Shown in pieces: positions 1-6,845 of a stretch of 9,497 bases of DNA (within the stretch, counting starts at the first letter, position 1; each line of letters begins with the position of its first letter). The translations under genes and the position numbers were made by a program. The notes under the pieces are model-generated. The model saw nothing but the letters and a program-made list of their open reading frames with translations, did no database searches and was not told the origin of the DNA. Origin of the DNA: Rhodospirillaceae bacterium UBA6608 (GTDB taxonomy: Bacteria > Pseudomonadota > Alphaproteobacteria > Rhodospirillales_A > Casp-alpha2); contig DJHY01000137.1 of assembly GCA_002433335.1 (NCBI GenBank), positions 1-9,497 of the forward strand, written 5' to 3'.

Positions 1-212
1 ATCATGCCTGTCATGAGGTCTGTCCGGTCATGTCCTTATGGTCTGCTGTCGCCCGGTACGGCGACCTCGGCGGGGCCGTTCGCAACCCGCCGCATCCTTG
101 GCCAGATTGGTCGTCTTTCCATAAAGATAGTAACGCCCTGGCCCCGTGTCGCCCCCAATTTTCATAGGGATTTCCGGATCGTGGAAAGACGCCCGCCGCC
201 ATTTGCCGGGGG

Positions 213-2324
213 TCAGGCGTCATTGTCCGCCTCGGATTTGAAGCCCTGTTCGCCATAGGCGACTTCGGCCTCTTCACCGGCCCGTTCCCGTTCACGCAGG
301 TAATCCTGGGTGGTGCGCGTCGGGCGCGGCGCGGTACCGGCCATGGGATTGGCCTGGTCGAACTGCACCATCACGCGACAGTCGTCGCACATCTTGATGC
401 GGTTCAGGGCGTCGCCCGCGAACATGGTGTGGCCCCGCAGCTTCTCGGTCAGCTGATTGATGGTCGCGCGCGTGCCGTAGGGCTTGCCGCAGCGAATGCA
501 GTGGAAGGGATCTTCCTCTTTCTGCACCCGGGGGCTCTTGGCTTCGGGCCGGAACGACAGGCGCGGGGTCAGGCTGATGACCTTTTCCGGACAGGTCTTG
601 GCGCATAGGCCGCATTGCACGCAGGCGTCTTCGATGAACGACAATTGCGGCTTGTCCGGGTTGTCGCGCAGGGCATTGGCCGGGCAGGCCCCGACGCAGG
701 ACAGGCACAGGGTACAGCCGGAAATATCGACGGTGACGTTGCCGAAGGGCGCACCCTGGGGCATGGCGATTTCGTCGACCGGGTTGGGGGCGGCAGCATG
801 CAAGGCCTCCAACGCCAGGCGCATGACCGTGCGCTTGCGGCCGAGCGGCAGGAAATCGCCGTCGGGCATGGCGGGCAGTTTTTCCAGGGACCACAGGGCT
901 TCCTCGATCGCCGTCGGATCGTCCAGATGCAGATGCGCAATCCGCCCGGCGCCATAGCCCAGCCCGTCGAACACCCGCTCGGCGGTGGCGATCTCGCCTT
1001 CCTGGGCCAGGGCTTCCTCGCGTTTGTTGGCGGGCAGCAGGACCAGACAGCGCGCGGCGCCATAGGCGGCGGCGGTCAGAAACAGATCGATCCCGACCTG
1101 GGTCACTTCGTTGACGGCGAAGGGAATACAGTTCGCCGGCAGGCCCCGGCCCATGCGCGCGATCAGGCTAATGGCTTCTTCGCCCTGGCGGCTGTCGTGG
1201 ATCAACAGCACCGGGTCGGTGCCCCCGACCTTGCGATAGGTGCGCAGGACCGTGCGGGCGCGCTTGAACAACTCGTCCCCAAGGGGCAGGGCATAGGTCG
1301 CCGCCCCGGTCGGACAGACCGAGGCGCAGACACCGCAGCCGCCGCACAGATAGGGGTCGATGTTGACCCGTTCGTTGTCGGGCGTGATCGCCCCGGCGGG
1401 GCAGTTGTCGATACAGCGCGAACAGCCGGTGATGCGCGAGCGCGAATGGGCGCAAAGGTTGGCGTCGTAGTCGACATAGCGCGGCTTTTCGAACTCGCCG
1501 ACCATCTCCGCCATCTCGAATACGGCCTCGGCGACCTGGGCCGGGTTCTTCGGGTCGGGGTTGAAATAGCCGTCGCGCTTATCCGCATGGGGGAACAGGG
1601 CAGGCCCGCCGCGCAGGTCCAGGATCAGATCGCACTCCGAGGTGCCGGATTGCGGCTGGCCTTCCCATTCCAGCGCGCCGCGGGATGCCGCGCGGGCCGG
1701 AACGAAATTGGAAATGACGACGGTAAAGGCGCCCAGATGGCCGCCCGCGCCGGTGATCTTGCCCGCGAACACCGGCAGGTCCATCACGGCGGGGGGCTGA
1801 ACCTCGGCGGCCCCTTCCAGAACCAGGGTCACGTTGAGCCGCCCGGCCAGCTTCTTCGCGGCCTGAATGGCCGTTTCGTCGCGGCCCAGGACCAGGGCCA
1901 CGCCGTCGGATTTCATCGAGACCGAGCGTGCGCCCGCCATGTCCATGGCGGCTTCGTTCAACAGCGCCGCCATCTTGGCGGTCAGGTTGGTCGCGGCCTT
2001 TTTGTCCTTGGCCGCATCGGACCAACCGGCTTTTTCCCGGATGTTGGTAAAGGCCATCCGCGGCGGCGCGTTCAAATCGTCGATGGTTTCCAGGAACAAG
2101 GGCGCTTCCTGGGTGCAGGCCACCAAAAGGCCTTCGTCCGCTTGCCCGGCGGCGGTGGCGACGCGTTGGAATTCCTCGATCTGGCGGCGGCACAGATGGG
2201 TCGCGACCTTCAGGTCGGTCGCAGCCTCCGCCCCCTGGCCACAGGCCTTGGCCAGGGCCTTGCCGTCGATCGACATGGTTCCTTCGCAGTCGCAGACCAG
2301 AACTTGCTTCTGATTGAGCTTCAT
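213..2324 (-). CDS. Multi-[4Fe-4S] ferredoxin-type protein of formate dehydrogenase loci
   Basis: Predicted cytosolic iron-sulfur protein of 703 residues, with no signal peptide or membrane segment. Two 2x[4Fe-4S] ferredoxin modules are visible. The first has C301/C304/C308 plus C327/C330/C333/C337, with C291 just before. The second has C537/C540/C543/C547 plus C568/C571/C574/C578. Further CxxC pairs at C609/C612 and C646/C649 look like a zinc-ribbon or rubredoxin-like knuckle. The N-terminus carries a CDC motif (C11, C13) and an ACT motif near residue 70. Residues 142-170 resemble a Rossmann beta-alpha-beta unit whose glycines are lost, and residues 371-480 resemble the MvhD fold. An AGGGAAG Shine-Dalgarno site (2334-2340) lies 9 nt before the ATG. 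The role is probably electron transfer to or from the FDH system, or its assembly, but this is inferred from the clusters and context. The Fe-S call is firm; the function is open. Confidence 0.9.
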   Translation of the reverse strand: MKLNQKQVLVCDCEGTMSIDGKALAKACGQGAEAATDLKVATHLCRRQIEEFQRVATAAGQADEGLLVACTQEAPLFLETIDDLNAPPRMAFTNIREKAGWSDAAKDKKAATNLTAKMAALLNEAAMDMAGARSVSMKSDGVALVLGRDETAIQAAKKLAGRLNVTLVLEGAAEVQPPAVMDLPVFAGKITGAGGHLGAFTVVISNFVPARAASRGALEWEGQPQSGTSECDLILDLRGGPALFPHADKRDGYFNPDPKNPAQVAEAVFEMAEMVGEFEKPRYVDYDANLCAHSRSRITGCSRCIDNCPAGAITPDNERVNIDPYLCGGCGVCASVCPTGAATYALPLGDELFKRARTVLRTYRKVGGTDPVLLIHDSRQGEEAISLIARMGRGLPANCIPFAVNEVTQVGIDLFLTAAAYGAARCLVLLPANKREEALAQEGEIATAERVFDGLGYGAGRIAHLHLDDPTAIEEALWSLEKLPAMPDGDFLPLGRKRTVMRLALEALHAAAPNPVDEIAMPQGAPFGNVTVDISGCTLCLSCVGACPANALRDNPDKPQLSFIEDACVQCGLCAKTCPEKVISLTPRLSFRPEAKSPRVQKEEDPFHCIRCGKPYGTRATINQLTEKLRGHTMFAGDALNRIKMCDDCRVMVQFDQANPMAGTAPRPTRTTQDYLRERERAGEEAEVAYGEQGFKSEADNDA

Positions 2325-2571
2325 AGACCGATGCTTCCCTATCCGGCGCCGTTATCGGGGCGCTCGTATCTTAGATTATGCCTTTCATGTAGGCTATTTT
2401 GTCTTCATTAGAAAAAGTGCACGAAAAAGTCGTAAAAGGTCAAAGTCATATTTCCCCCAGGTCGGGCACCAAGCTCTTTCGCGGCACCGCTCCTGGACAT
2501 AGAATTCACGGTCCCTACATATGGGGATAAGAGCACGCGGGTAAAAGCCCAGGGCGGAAGGAAACAGCGTC
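2325..2571. promoter_or_regulatory. Divergent intergenic region with AT-rich block
   Basis: This 247-bp gap separates the minus-strand Fe-S gene from the plus-strand ankyrin gene and must hold both promoters. Positions 2370-2455 are clearly AT-rich against the GC-rich surroundings. For the minus strand, CATAAT (2380-2375) with AAGACA (2405-2400) and a 19-bp spacer is a weak sigma70-like candidate. For the plus strand, TAGAAT (2500-2505) could be a -10 box, but no good -35 precedes it. The octamer GAAAAAGT occurs at 2411 and again at 2423. An imperfect 16-bp palindrome with a CATATG-like core lies at 2512-2527. No canonical FNR box (TTGAT-N4-ATCAA) was seen. Confidence 0.45.
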
Positions 2572-2862
2572 ATGTCCACCAACGACGGTAAAATTTCGGT
2601 CGACGATTTCATGCTGGCGGCGCAGCGCGGCGACCGCGCCACCCTGGAACAGGCGCTGGGCGCGGGGGTGAAGGTCAATACCATCGACGCTCACGGCAAT
2701 TCGGCCCTGATGTATGCCGCCGCTGCTGGTCAGACCAAAACCTGCCAATGGCTGATCGAGCAGGGGGTCGACAAGGACACGGTCAACAATTGGGGTATGG
2801 GCGCGCGTGAATGGTCGCGCTGGTCGTCCAATGTCGACGACATCCGCAAGCTGGTCTACTGA
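2572..2862 (+). CDS. Small ankyrin-repeat protein
   Basis: A 96-residue soluble protein. Residues of about 12-42 and 43-76 read as two ankyrin-type helix-turn-helix units, with LAAQRGD and ALMYAAAAGQ as typical helix-1 stretches and a GADVN-like turn (GAGVKVN). The C-terminal unit is degenerate (GAREWSRWSS). There is no signal peptide or membrane segment. Ankyrin repeats bind other proteins, but the partner cannot be read from the sequence. The start is supported by GGAAGGA (2556-2562) 9 nt upstream of the ATG. The double-cupin gene follows after only 22 bp, so the two are probably co-transcribed. No direct tie to formate dehydrogenase is visible beyond position. Confidence 0.82.
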   Translation: MSTNDGKISVDDFMLAAQRGDRATLEQALGAGVKVNTIDAHGNSALMYAAAAGQTKTCQWLIEQGVDKDTVNNWGMGAREWSRWSSNVDDIRKLVY

Positions 2863-2884
2863 CCGCCTCGGCCGGCCCCAAACG

Positions 2885-3538
2885 ATGAAACTCCACGCCG
2901 ACCTATCGCAACCGGCGGTCGTCGATTCGGCGTCCCTGCCTTGGGTGCCGTCGCCCGCTGCCGGTGTCGAGCGCCGGATGCTGGAACGCGACGGCGACGA
3001 GGTTGCCCGCGCCACGACCATCGTGCGCTTCGCCCCTGGATCGGCCTTTCCCACCCATGAGCATGGCGGGGGCGAGGAGTTCCTGGTGCTGGAAGGCGTG
3101 TTTTCGGACGAAACCGGTGATTTCCCGGCGGGTTCCTACGTGCGCAATCCCGTTGGGACGCGCCACGCGCCGCATACGGACCCGGGCTGCACGATCCTGG
3201 TCAAGCTATGCCAGATGGACCCGGCGGATCAGACGACGGTCGCGGTCGATTGGACCAACGGCGATTGGGTCGCCGGGGACGTCCCCGGGCTGTTCCGCCT
3301 GCCGCTGCATGAATTCGGGAGCGAGCGCGTCTGGCTGACCAAAATGGGCCCCGGCTGCGTCGCCACGCCCCACGCCCATCCCCGCGGCGAGGAAGTTTTC
3401 ATTTTGGAAGGTAGCTTGATCGACGAGAACGGCCGCCACGAAAAAGGGGGCTGGTTTCGCCTGCCGCCCGGCAGCTTTCATTCGCCCCGGACCGAGGACG
3501 GGTGCCTGATGTGGGTCAAGCAGGGCCATTTGGCCTAA
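2885..3538 (+). CDS. Double-cupin protein, ChrR-like cupin family
   Basis: A 217-residue protein with two cupin beta-barrels, each keeping a metal-ligand set. Cupin 1 has H58, H60, E64/E65 and H94; cupin 2 has H163, H165, E169/E170 and H199. The repeated GGGEEF / RGEEVF and PAGSYVRNP / PPGSFHSP motifs show an internal duplication. Single domains of this type form the C-terminal half of ChrR anti-sigma factors. Here no N-terminal zinc anti-sigma domain is present and no sigma-factor gene is adjacent, so a stand-alone metal-binding cupin (enzyme or sensor) is more likely. I chose the ATG at 2885, which gives the MKLHADLSQ start typical of the family, over an in-frame start at 2807 inside the ankyrin gene. 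The SD in front is poor, suggesting coupling to the ankyrin gene 22 bp upstream. Confidence 0.85.
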   Translation: MKLHADLSQPAVVDSASLPWVPSPAAGVERRMLERDGDEVARATTIVRFAPGSAFPTHEHGGGEEFLVLEGVFSDETGDFPAGSYVRNPVGTRHAPHTDPGCTILVKLCQMDPADQTTVAVDWTNGDWVAGDVPGLFRLPLHEFGSERVWLTKMGPGCVATPHAHPRGEEVFILEGSLIDENGRHEKGGWFRLPPGSFHSPRTEDGCLMWVKQGHLA

Positions 3539-3576
3539 GCCGATCCATGACCGAATAGCTTGGGAGGATTTCACCG

Positions 3577-3867
3577 ATGGCCGCTTATGTGATTGCGCAA
3601 ATCAACATCACCGACCCGAAGATCTACGAGGACTACAAAGCCTTGGTTCCGGCCACGGTCTCGGCCTTTGGCGGGGAATTCGTCGTTCGCGGCGGCGAAC
3701 AGGAAGCCCTGGAAGGGGTCGCGCCGTCGGAGCGCACGGTCGTCCTGCGCTTCCCCGATATGGCCGCCGCCCGGGCCTGGCACGCTTCGCCCGACTACGC
3801 CAAACCGATGGCGATCCGGCAGGCCGCGTCGAACGGCACCTTGCTGTTGGTTGACGGCGTCGACTGA
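3577..3867 (+). CDS. DUF1330 family protein
   Basis: A 96-residue protein matching the DUF1330 family, a small dimeric alpha/beta-barrel (ferredoxin-like) fold. Family hallmarks are the opening YVIAQINITDP, then YEDYKALVP (residues 17-25), a FVVRGG strand near 35-40, a VVLRFPD strand near 55-61, and an AWHASPDY helix near 67-74 ending in RQAASNGTLLLVDG. The function of the family is not established. A strong GGGAGG (3562-3567) lies 9 nt before the ATG. It follows the cupin gene by 38 bp on the same strand and is probably in the same transcript. It converges on the phosphatase gene with only 13 bp between stop codons, and I see no clear rho-independent terminator there. Confidence 0.87.
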   Translation: MAAYVIAQINITDPKIYEDYKALVPATVSAFGGEFVVRGGEQEALEGVAPSERTVVLRFPDMAAARAWHASPDYAKPMAIRQAASNGTLLLVDGVD

Positions 3868-3880
3868 CGCCCAGTCGGAT

Positions 3881-4525
3881 TTAGCCGAACACCGGCTCGC
3901 TGCCGGTGGCACCCGTTTCCAGCACGTCCAGTCCCCGCGACGACAGGTGAAACACCACGTCCTGGCGCATATGGATGTCCATTGTGTCGGCGGGCGATAG
4001 GCCCAGATAGCTGCGGATCAGCGTCCGGCCCGTGCCGCCGTGACACACGACGATCACCGGGCGGTCGGCGTTCAATTCGGTCATCCATTCCCGCGCGCGG
4101 AGCATGACCTCGGTCAGGGTTTCCCCACCCTCGGGCGGGCGATGGCCCCAGGGATCGGCGTCCATTTCGGCCAAGCCGTCTTGTTCGCCTTGGGCGGCGA
4201 TCTCGGGCCGGGTCATGCCTTCCCAGCGGCCATAGCCCTTTTCTTTCAGGCGTTCGTCGATCGTGAAGCTTTCCGGGTCCAGCCCGGCGGCGGCGCAGGC
4301 CAGGGCCGTGGTCTCGGCGCAGCGTCCGGCGGGGCTGCGGTAAAGCGCGAAGGGCGTCAGCGGGGCGAACCGATCGGCCAGCAGCGCGCCATAGGCCGAA
4401 GCCTGGGTCCGGCCGCGCGGGGTCAGGACCGAATTTCCATGGCCCTGAATGCGGCCCTCGCTGTTCCATTCGGTCTGGCCGTGGCGGATCAGGATGATTT
4501 CCGGCAGAGAAGCGATGTTGGGCAT
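3881..4525 (-). CDS. Histidine phosphatase family (phosphoglycerate mutase-like) protein
   Basis: A 214-residue cytosolic enzyme of the branch-1 histidine phosphatase superfamily. The phospho-accepting motif LIRHGQTEWN is at residues 12-21, with R14 and H15. The second arginine is in LYRSP (R63), the acidic residue sits in the DERLKEKGYGRWEG stretch (E91 or E95), and the second catalytic histidine is H162 in VVCHGGTGR. All catalytic positions are present, so it should be active. Substrates in this family range from phosphoglycerates to alpha-ribazole phosphate and other small phosphoesters, and the sequence does not settle which. No good SD is seen before the ATG (only a GAG about 8 nt upstream). 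It is probably monocistronic and unrelated to FDH. Confidence 0.9.
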   Translation of the reverse strand: MPNIASLPEIILIRHGQTEWNSEGRIQGHGNSVLTPRGRTQASAYGALLADRFAPLTPFALYRSPAGRCAETTALACAAAGLDPESFTIDERLKEKGYGRWEGMTRPEIAAQGEQDGLAEMDADPWGHRPPEGGETLTEVMLRAREWMTELNADRPVIVVCHGGTGRTLIRSYLGLSPADTMDIHMRQDVVFHLSSRGLDVLETGATGSEPVFG

Positions 4526-4750
4526 GGAGGGTCTCGTTCGTCGGTGGTGCTCGGTCAGGTGTCATCCTCTTAGCAGGAAAGACGCGGCGGGGGTGCCCCT
4601 TGATTTCTCGTGTCTTGCCGCCGAAACTCGCGATCCCCATATTCTGCCCTAATCCCCGCAATCCGGCGCAACAGACCGGCGAGGGGCCAGGGCCCGGGAA
4701 CATTGGCCGCCAGGAAGCGTTAGGAACCGGGCGGTTTGGGAGAACAGGGC
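4526..4750. promoter_or_regulatory. Divergent intergenic region upstream of fdhD operon
   Basis: This 225-bp gap lies between the phosphatase and fdhD starts and holds no convincing ORF of its own. Short symmetric elements are present: GGGG-TG-CCCC (4590-4599), near-complementary 8-bp arms at about 4579-4586 and 4609-4616, and AACCG-GG-CGGTT (4725-4736) just before the fdhD SD. One reasonable plus-strand promoter is listed separately. No convincing promoter for the minus-strand phosphatase was found. Confidence 0.4.
4615..4643 (+). promoter_or_regulatory. Candidate sigma70-type promoter for fdhD operon
   Basis: TTGCCG (4615-4620) and CATATT (4638-4643) are separated by exactly 17 bp. Each matches four of six consensus positions. 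It lies about 108 bp before the fdhD GTG, leaving a long leader. This is the best candidate in the gap by eye, but in GC-rich DNA such matches are weak evidence. Confidence 0.3.
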
Positions 4751-5686
4751 GTGAGCCAGAAAGACAACGATATCGCCGTGGCGGGGGGGCACCCGCTGGG
4801 CAAGACCTATGCGGACGGCGTCGGCGAGCTGATCGTCAAACCGAATCCGGACGACCCGCGCCTGACGGAAAAGGTGCCGGGTATCGATCAGAACGGATCG
4901 GCGGTGGTGACCTCGGTCACGGTCGAGCGGCCCCTGACGCTGTTTCTGAACGGGCGCGAGATCGTCACCATGATGACGATCTGCGACTATCCGGAATATC
5001 TCGCCGTCGGTTATCTGGTGAATCAGAACATGCTGCGCCCCGGCGACGTGGTGACGGCGGTCGAATACGACGAAGACCTGGAAGTCGTCGTTGTCCGGAC
5101 TGAGCACGAGACCGATTTCGAGGACAAGCTGAAGAAAAAGACCCTGACCTCGGGCTGCGCCCAGGGCACGGTGTTCGGCGACGTCATGGAAAAATTCGAA
5201 AGCGTCGAGCTGGCCAAGGACGCGGCGATCCGCACGTCCTGGCTGTTTACGTTGATGAAAAAGATCAACACCGCCCCCAGCCTGTATCTGGAGGCCGGGG
5301 CGATCCACGGATGCGTGCTGTGCCAGGAAGACCGCCCGTTGCTTTATATGGAAGACGTCGGGCGGCATAACGCGGTCGATAAGATCGCGGGTTTCATGTT
5401 CCTCAACGGCTGGCAGGGCGCGAACAAGATTCTCTACACCACCGGGCGGCTGACCTCGGAAATGGTGATCAAGACCGTGCAGATGGAAATCCCCGTCCTG
5501 GTCTCCCGCTCGGGCTTTACCGCCTGGGGGGTCGATCTGGCGAAGCAGGTTGGCCTGACCCTGATCGGCCGAGCCAAGGGCAAGCGCTTCATCGCGCTGG
5601 CTGGGCAGGACCGGATCGAATTCGACGCCGAACACGACGATGCCGCCGACGAGCCGCTGGAACTGCGGCGCAAGGGCAGCCGATGA
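4751..5686 (+). CDS. fdhD: Formate dehydrogenase accessory sulfurtransferase FdhD
   Basis: FdhD carries sulfur from a cysteine desulfurase to the Mo/W-bisMGD cofactor of formate dehydrogenase in the cytoplasm, a step needed for activity. The 311-residue protein shows family hallmarks: VERPLTLFLNGRE (58-70), MMTICDYPEYLAVGYL (74-89), the EDVGRHNAVDKIAG signature (201-214), TTGRLTSEMV (230-239) and PVLVSRSGFT (248-257). The sulfur-transfer loop reads TSGCAQG, with Cys at 136 but Gly at 139, where E. coli FdhD has a CxxC (C121/C124). A separate CxxC occurs at C188/C191. I chose GTG 4751, with GGGAG (4738-4742) 8 nt upstream, over TTG 4736, which would add five residues. The stop overlaps the mobA start (ATGA), so translation is coupled. 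Confidence 0.95.
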   Translation: MSQKDNDIAVAGGHPLGKTYADGVGELIVKPNPDDPRLTEKVPGIDQNGSAVVTSVTVERPLTLFLNGREIVTMMTICDYPEYLAVGYLVNQNMLRPGDVVTAVEYDEDLEVVVVRTEHETDFEDKLKKKTLTSGCAQGTVFGDVMEKFESVELAKDAAIRTSWLFTLMKKINTAPSLYLEAGAIHGCVLCQEDRPLLYMEDVGRHNAVDKIAGFMFLNGWQGANKILYTTGRLTSEMVIKTVQMEIPVLVSRSGFTAWGVDLAKQVGLTLIGRAKGKRFIALAGQDRIEFDAEHDDAADEPLELRRKGSR

Positions 5687-6321
5687 GCGCGATGTCCGAT
5701 ACGGTCGGGGTGCTGCTGGCGGGTGGCTTGGCGCGGCGCATGGGCGGCGGGGACAAGCCGCTGCGCACCTTGGGCGGGCAGCCGATCCTCGACCATGTGG
5801 TGGCGCGGGCGCGAAGCCAGGTCGCAGATCTGTTGTTGAACGTCAACGGCGATGCGGCGCGGTTTGCATCCTACGGCCTGCCCATGGCGGGGGACGTGAT
5901 CGACGGCTATGCCGGGCCATTGGCCGGAATTCTGACCGGAATGGAATGGGCGCGGGAACGCCACCCTGAGGCCCGATGGATCGCCTCGTTCGCGACCGAC
6001 GCGCCGTTCATTCCGGAAGACCTGGTGGCGCGCCTGCGTGCCGCGATCGATGCCGAGGGCGCGGATATCGCCTGCGCCATGTCCGGCGGGCGGACCCATC
6101 CGGTGTTCGCCGTCTGGCCGGTCGCCCTGGCCGACGACTTGCGGGCCGCGATGGTTGATGAGGACATGCGCAAGATCGACGCCTGGTCGGCGCGCTACAA
6201 AACGGTCGAGGTAGCGTTTCCGACAACGCCCTACGATCCGTTTTTCAACATCAACAAGCCGGACAATCTGGCCGAGGCCGAAGCCTTGATCGCCGATGGA
6301 CGGATCGAGGTTCCGGCATGA
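5683..6321 (+). CDS. mobA: Molybdenum cofactor guanylyltransferase MobA
   Basis: MobA transfers GMP from GTP to molybdenum cofactor, giving the guanine dinucleotide form that is assembled into the bis-MGD used by formate dehydrogenase. This 212-residue protein has the nucleotide-binding loop LLAGGLARRMGGGDK (11-25), GPLAGILTGM (78-87), the metal-binding aspartate in ATDAPFIP (D106), GRTHPVFAVW (136-145) and the C-terminal FFNINKPDNL motif (187-196). Length is normal for the family. The ATG at 5683 overlaps the fdhD stop and has AAGGG 6 nt upstream. A second ATG at 5692 is 15 nt from that SD and less likely. Its place between fdhD and DUF3305 suggests a copy tied to this FDH, although a housekeeping role cannot be excluded. 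Confidence 0.95.
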   Translation: MSAMSDTVGVLLAGGLARRMGGGDKPLRTLGGQPILDHVVARARSQVADLLLNVNGDAARFASYGLPMAGDVIDGYAGPLAGILTGMEWARERHPEARWIASFATDAPFIPEDLVARLRAAIDAEGADIACAMSGGRTHPVFAVWPVALADDLRAAMVDEDMRKIDAWSARYKTVEVAFPTTPYDPFFNINKPDNLAEAEALIADGRIEVPA

Positions 6322-6845
6322 CTCGTCGTCAGTTCATTCCCGTCGGCGTGATCATCGAGCGGCGCGAGATCGACAACCCGTGGCAGGATTATTCCTATCA
6401 CCCAGTCGCCGTCGTGCCGGGCATGGCGGCGATGGACGAAGGGGCCGAGTGGCGCCTGATCCGCGAGGGCGAAGGCTGGACCCATTTCCATGCGGCGACG
6501 CTGGAACTAGAACTCTTCCCCGGCGAGACGGCGGGCTACAAATCGAACCTGTCCAACTTCCAGCCGCATATCTATGTGGTCCTGGCCCCGGGTGAAGAGG
6601 CCGAGGACGCCGAGGTCATTCCCACCCTGGTCACGGCTTGCCCCTACGAGGCGGAAAGCTACATGGAAGATTCCGACATGATCGTCGAAGGCGTGCCCAT
6701 GCCGGACGAACTGGCGGCTTGGATCGGCGCCTTCGTCGATGCCCATCACGTCGAAGAGACGTTCCAGAAGCGCAAGAACAAGAAAGCCTACGATCCGCGC
6801 AAAGGCGGCTTCCGCCCCCGCCCGTTGGTGGAGACGGACGAATGA
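6318..6845 (+). CDS. DUF3305 domain protein of FDH locus
   Basis: A 175-residue protein of the DUF3305 family, which occurs next to DUF3306 in formate dehydrogenase clusters and has no established activity. The signature VGVIIERREIDNPWQDY (9-25) near the N-terminus is typical, followed by the HFHAATLELELFPGE (56-70) and HIYVVLAP (84-91) strands. A mid-protein acidic stretch and a basic C-terminus follow (QKRKNKKAYDPRKGGFRPR, 150-168). There is no signal peptide or membrane helix, so it should act in the cytoplasm. Its ATG overlaps the mobA TGA, and its own TGA overlaps the DUF3306 ATG, so all three are likely made in linked amounts. A role in FDH assembly or cofactor handling is inferred from context only. 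Confidence 0.9.
   Translation: MTRRQFIPVGVIIERREIDNPWQDYSYHPVAVVPGMAAMDEGAEWRLIREGEGWTHFHAATLELELFPGETAGYKSNLSNFQPHIYVVLAPGEEAEDAEVIPTLVTACPYEAESYMEDSDMIVEGVPMPDELAAWIGAFVDAHHVEETFQKRKNKKAYDPRKGGFRPRPLVETDE

Noticed and set aside
28..165. 45-codon minus-strand ORF after the Fe-S gene (ATG at 165, TGA at 30-28)
   Set aside because: There is no clear SD, an Arg-rich tail and no recognisable family. The rest of 1-212 shows no clear terminator or gene start that I could support, although another minus-strand gene may begin just off the left edge.
615..2411. Long open plus-strand frame (598 codons) opposite the Fe-S gene
   Set aside because: It is antisense to a gene with clear [4Fe-4S] motifs. 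Its product is a low-complexity Gly/Arg/Gln-rich sequence with no recognisable domain, as expected from the complement of GC-rich coding DNA.
4649..5635. Open minus-strand frame (328 codons) over fdhD
   Set aside because: It is antisense to fdhD, which has unmistakable family motifs. The predicted product resembles no family and is rich in His/Arg/Gln typical of complement-strand shadows.
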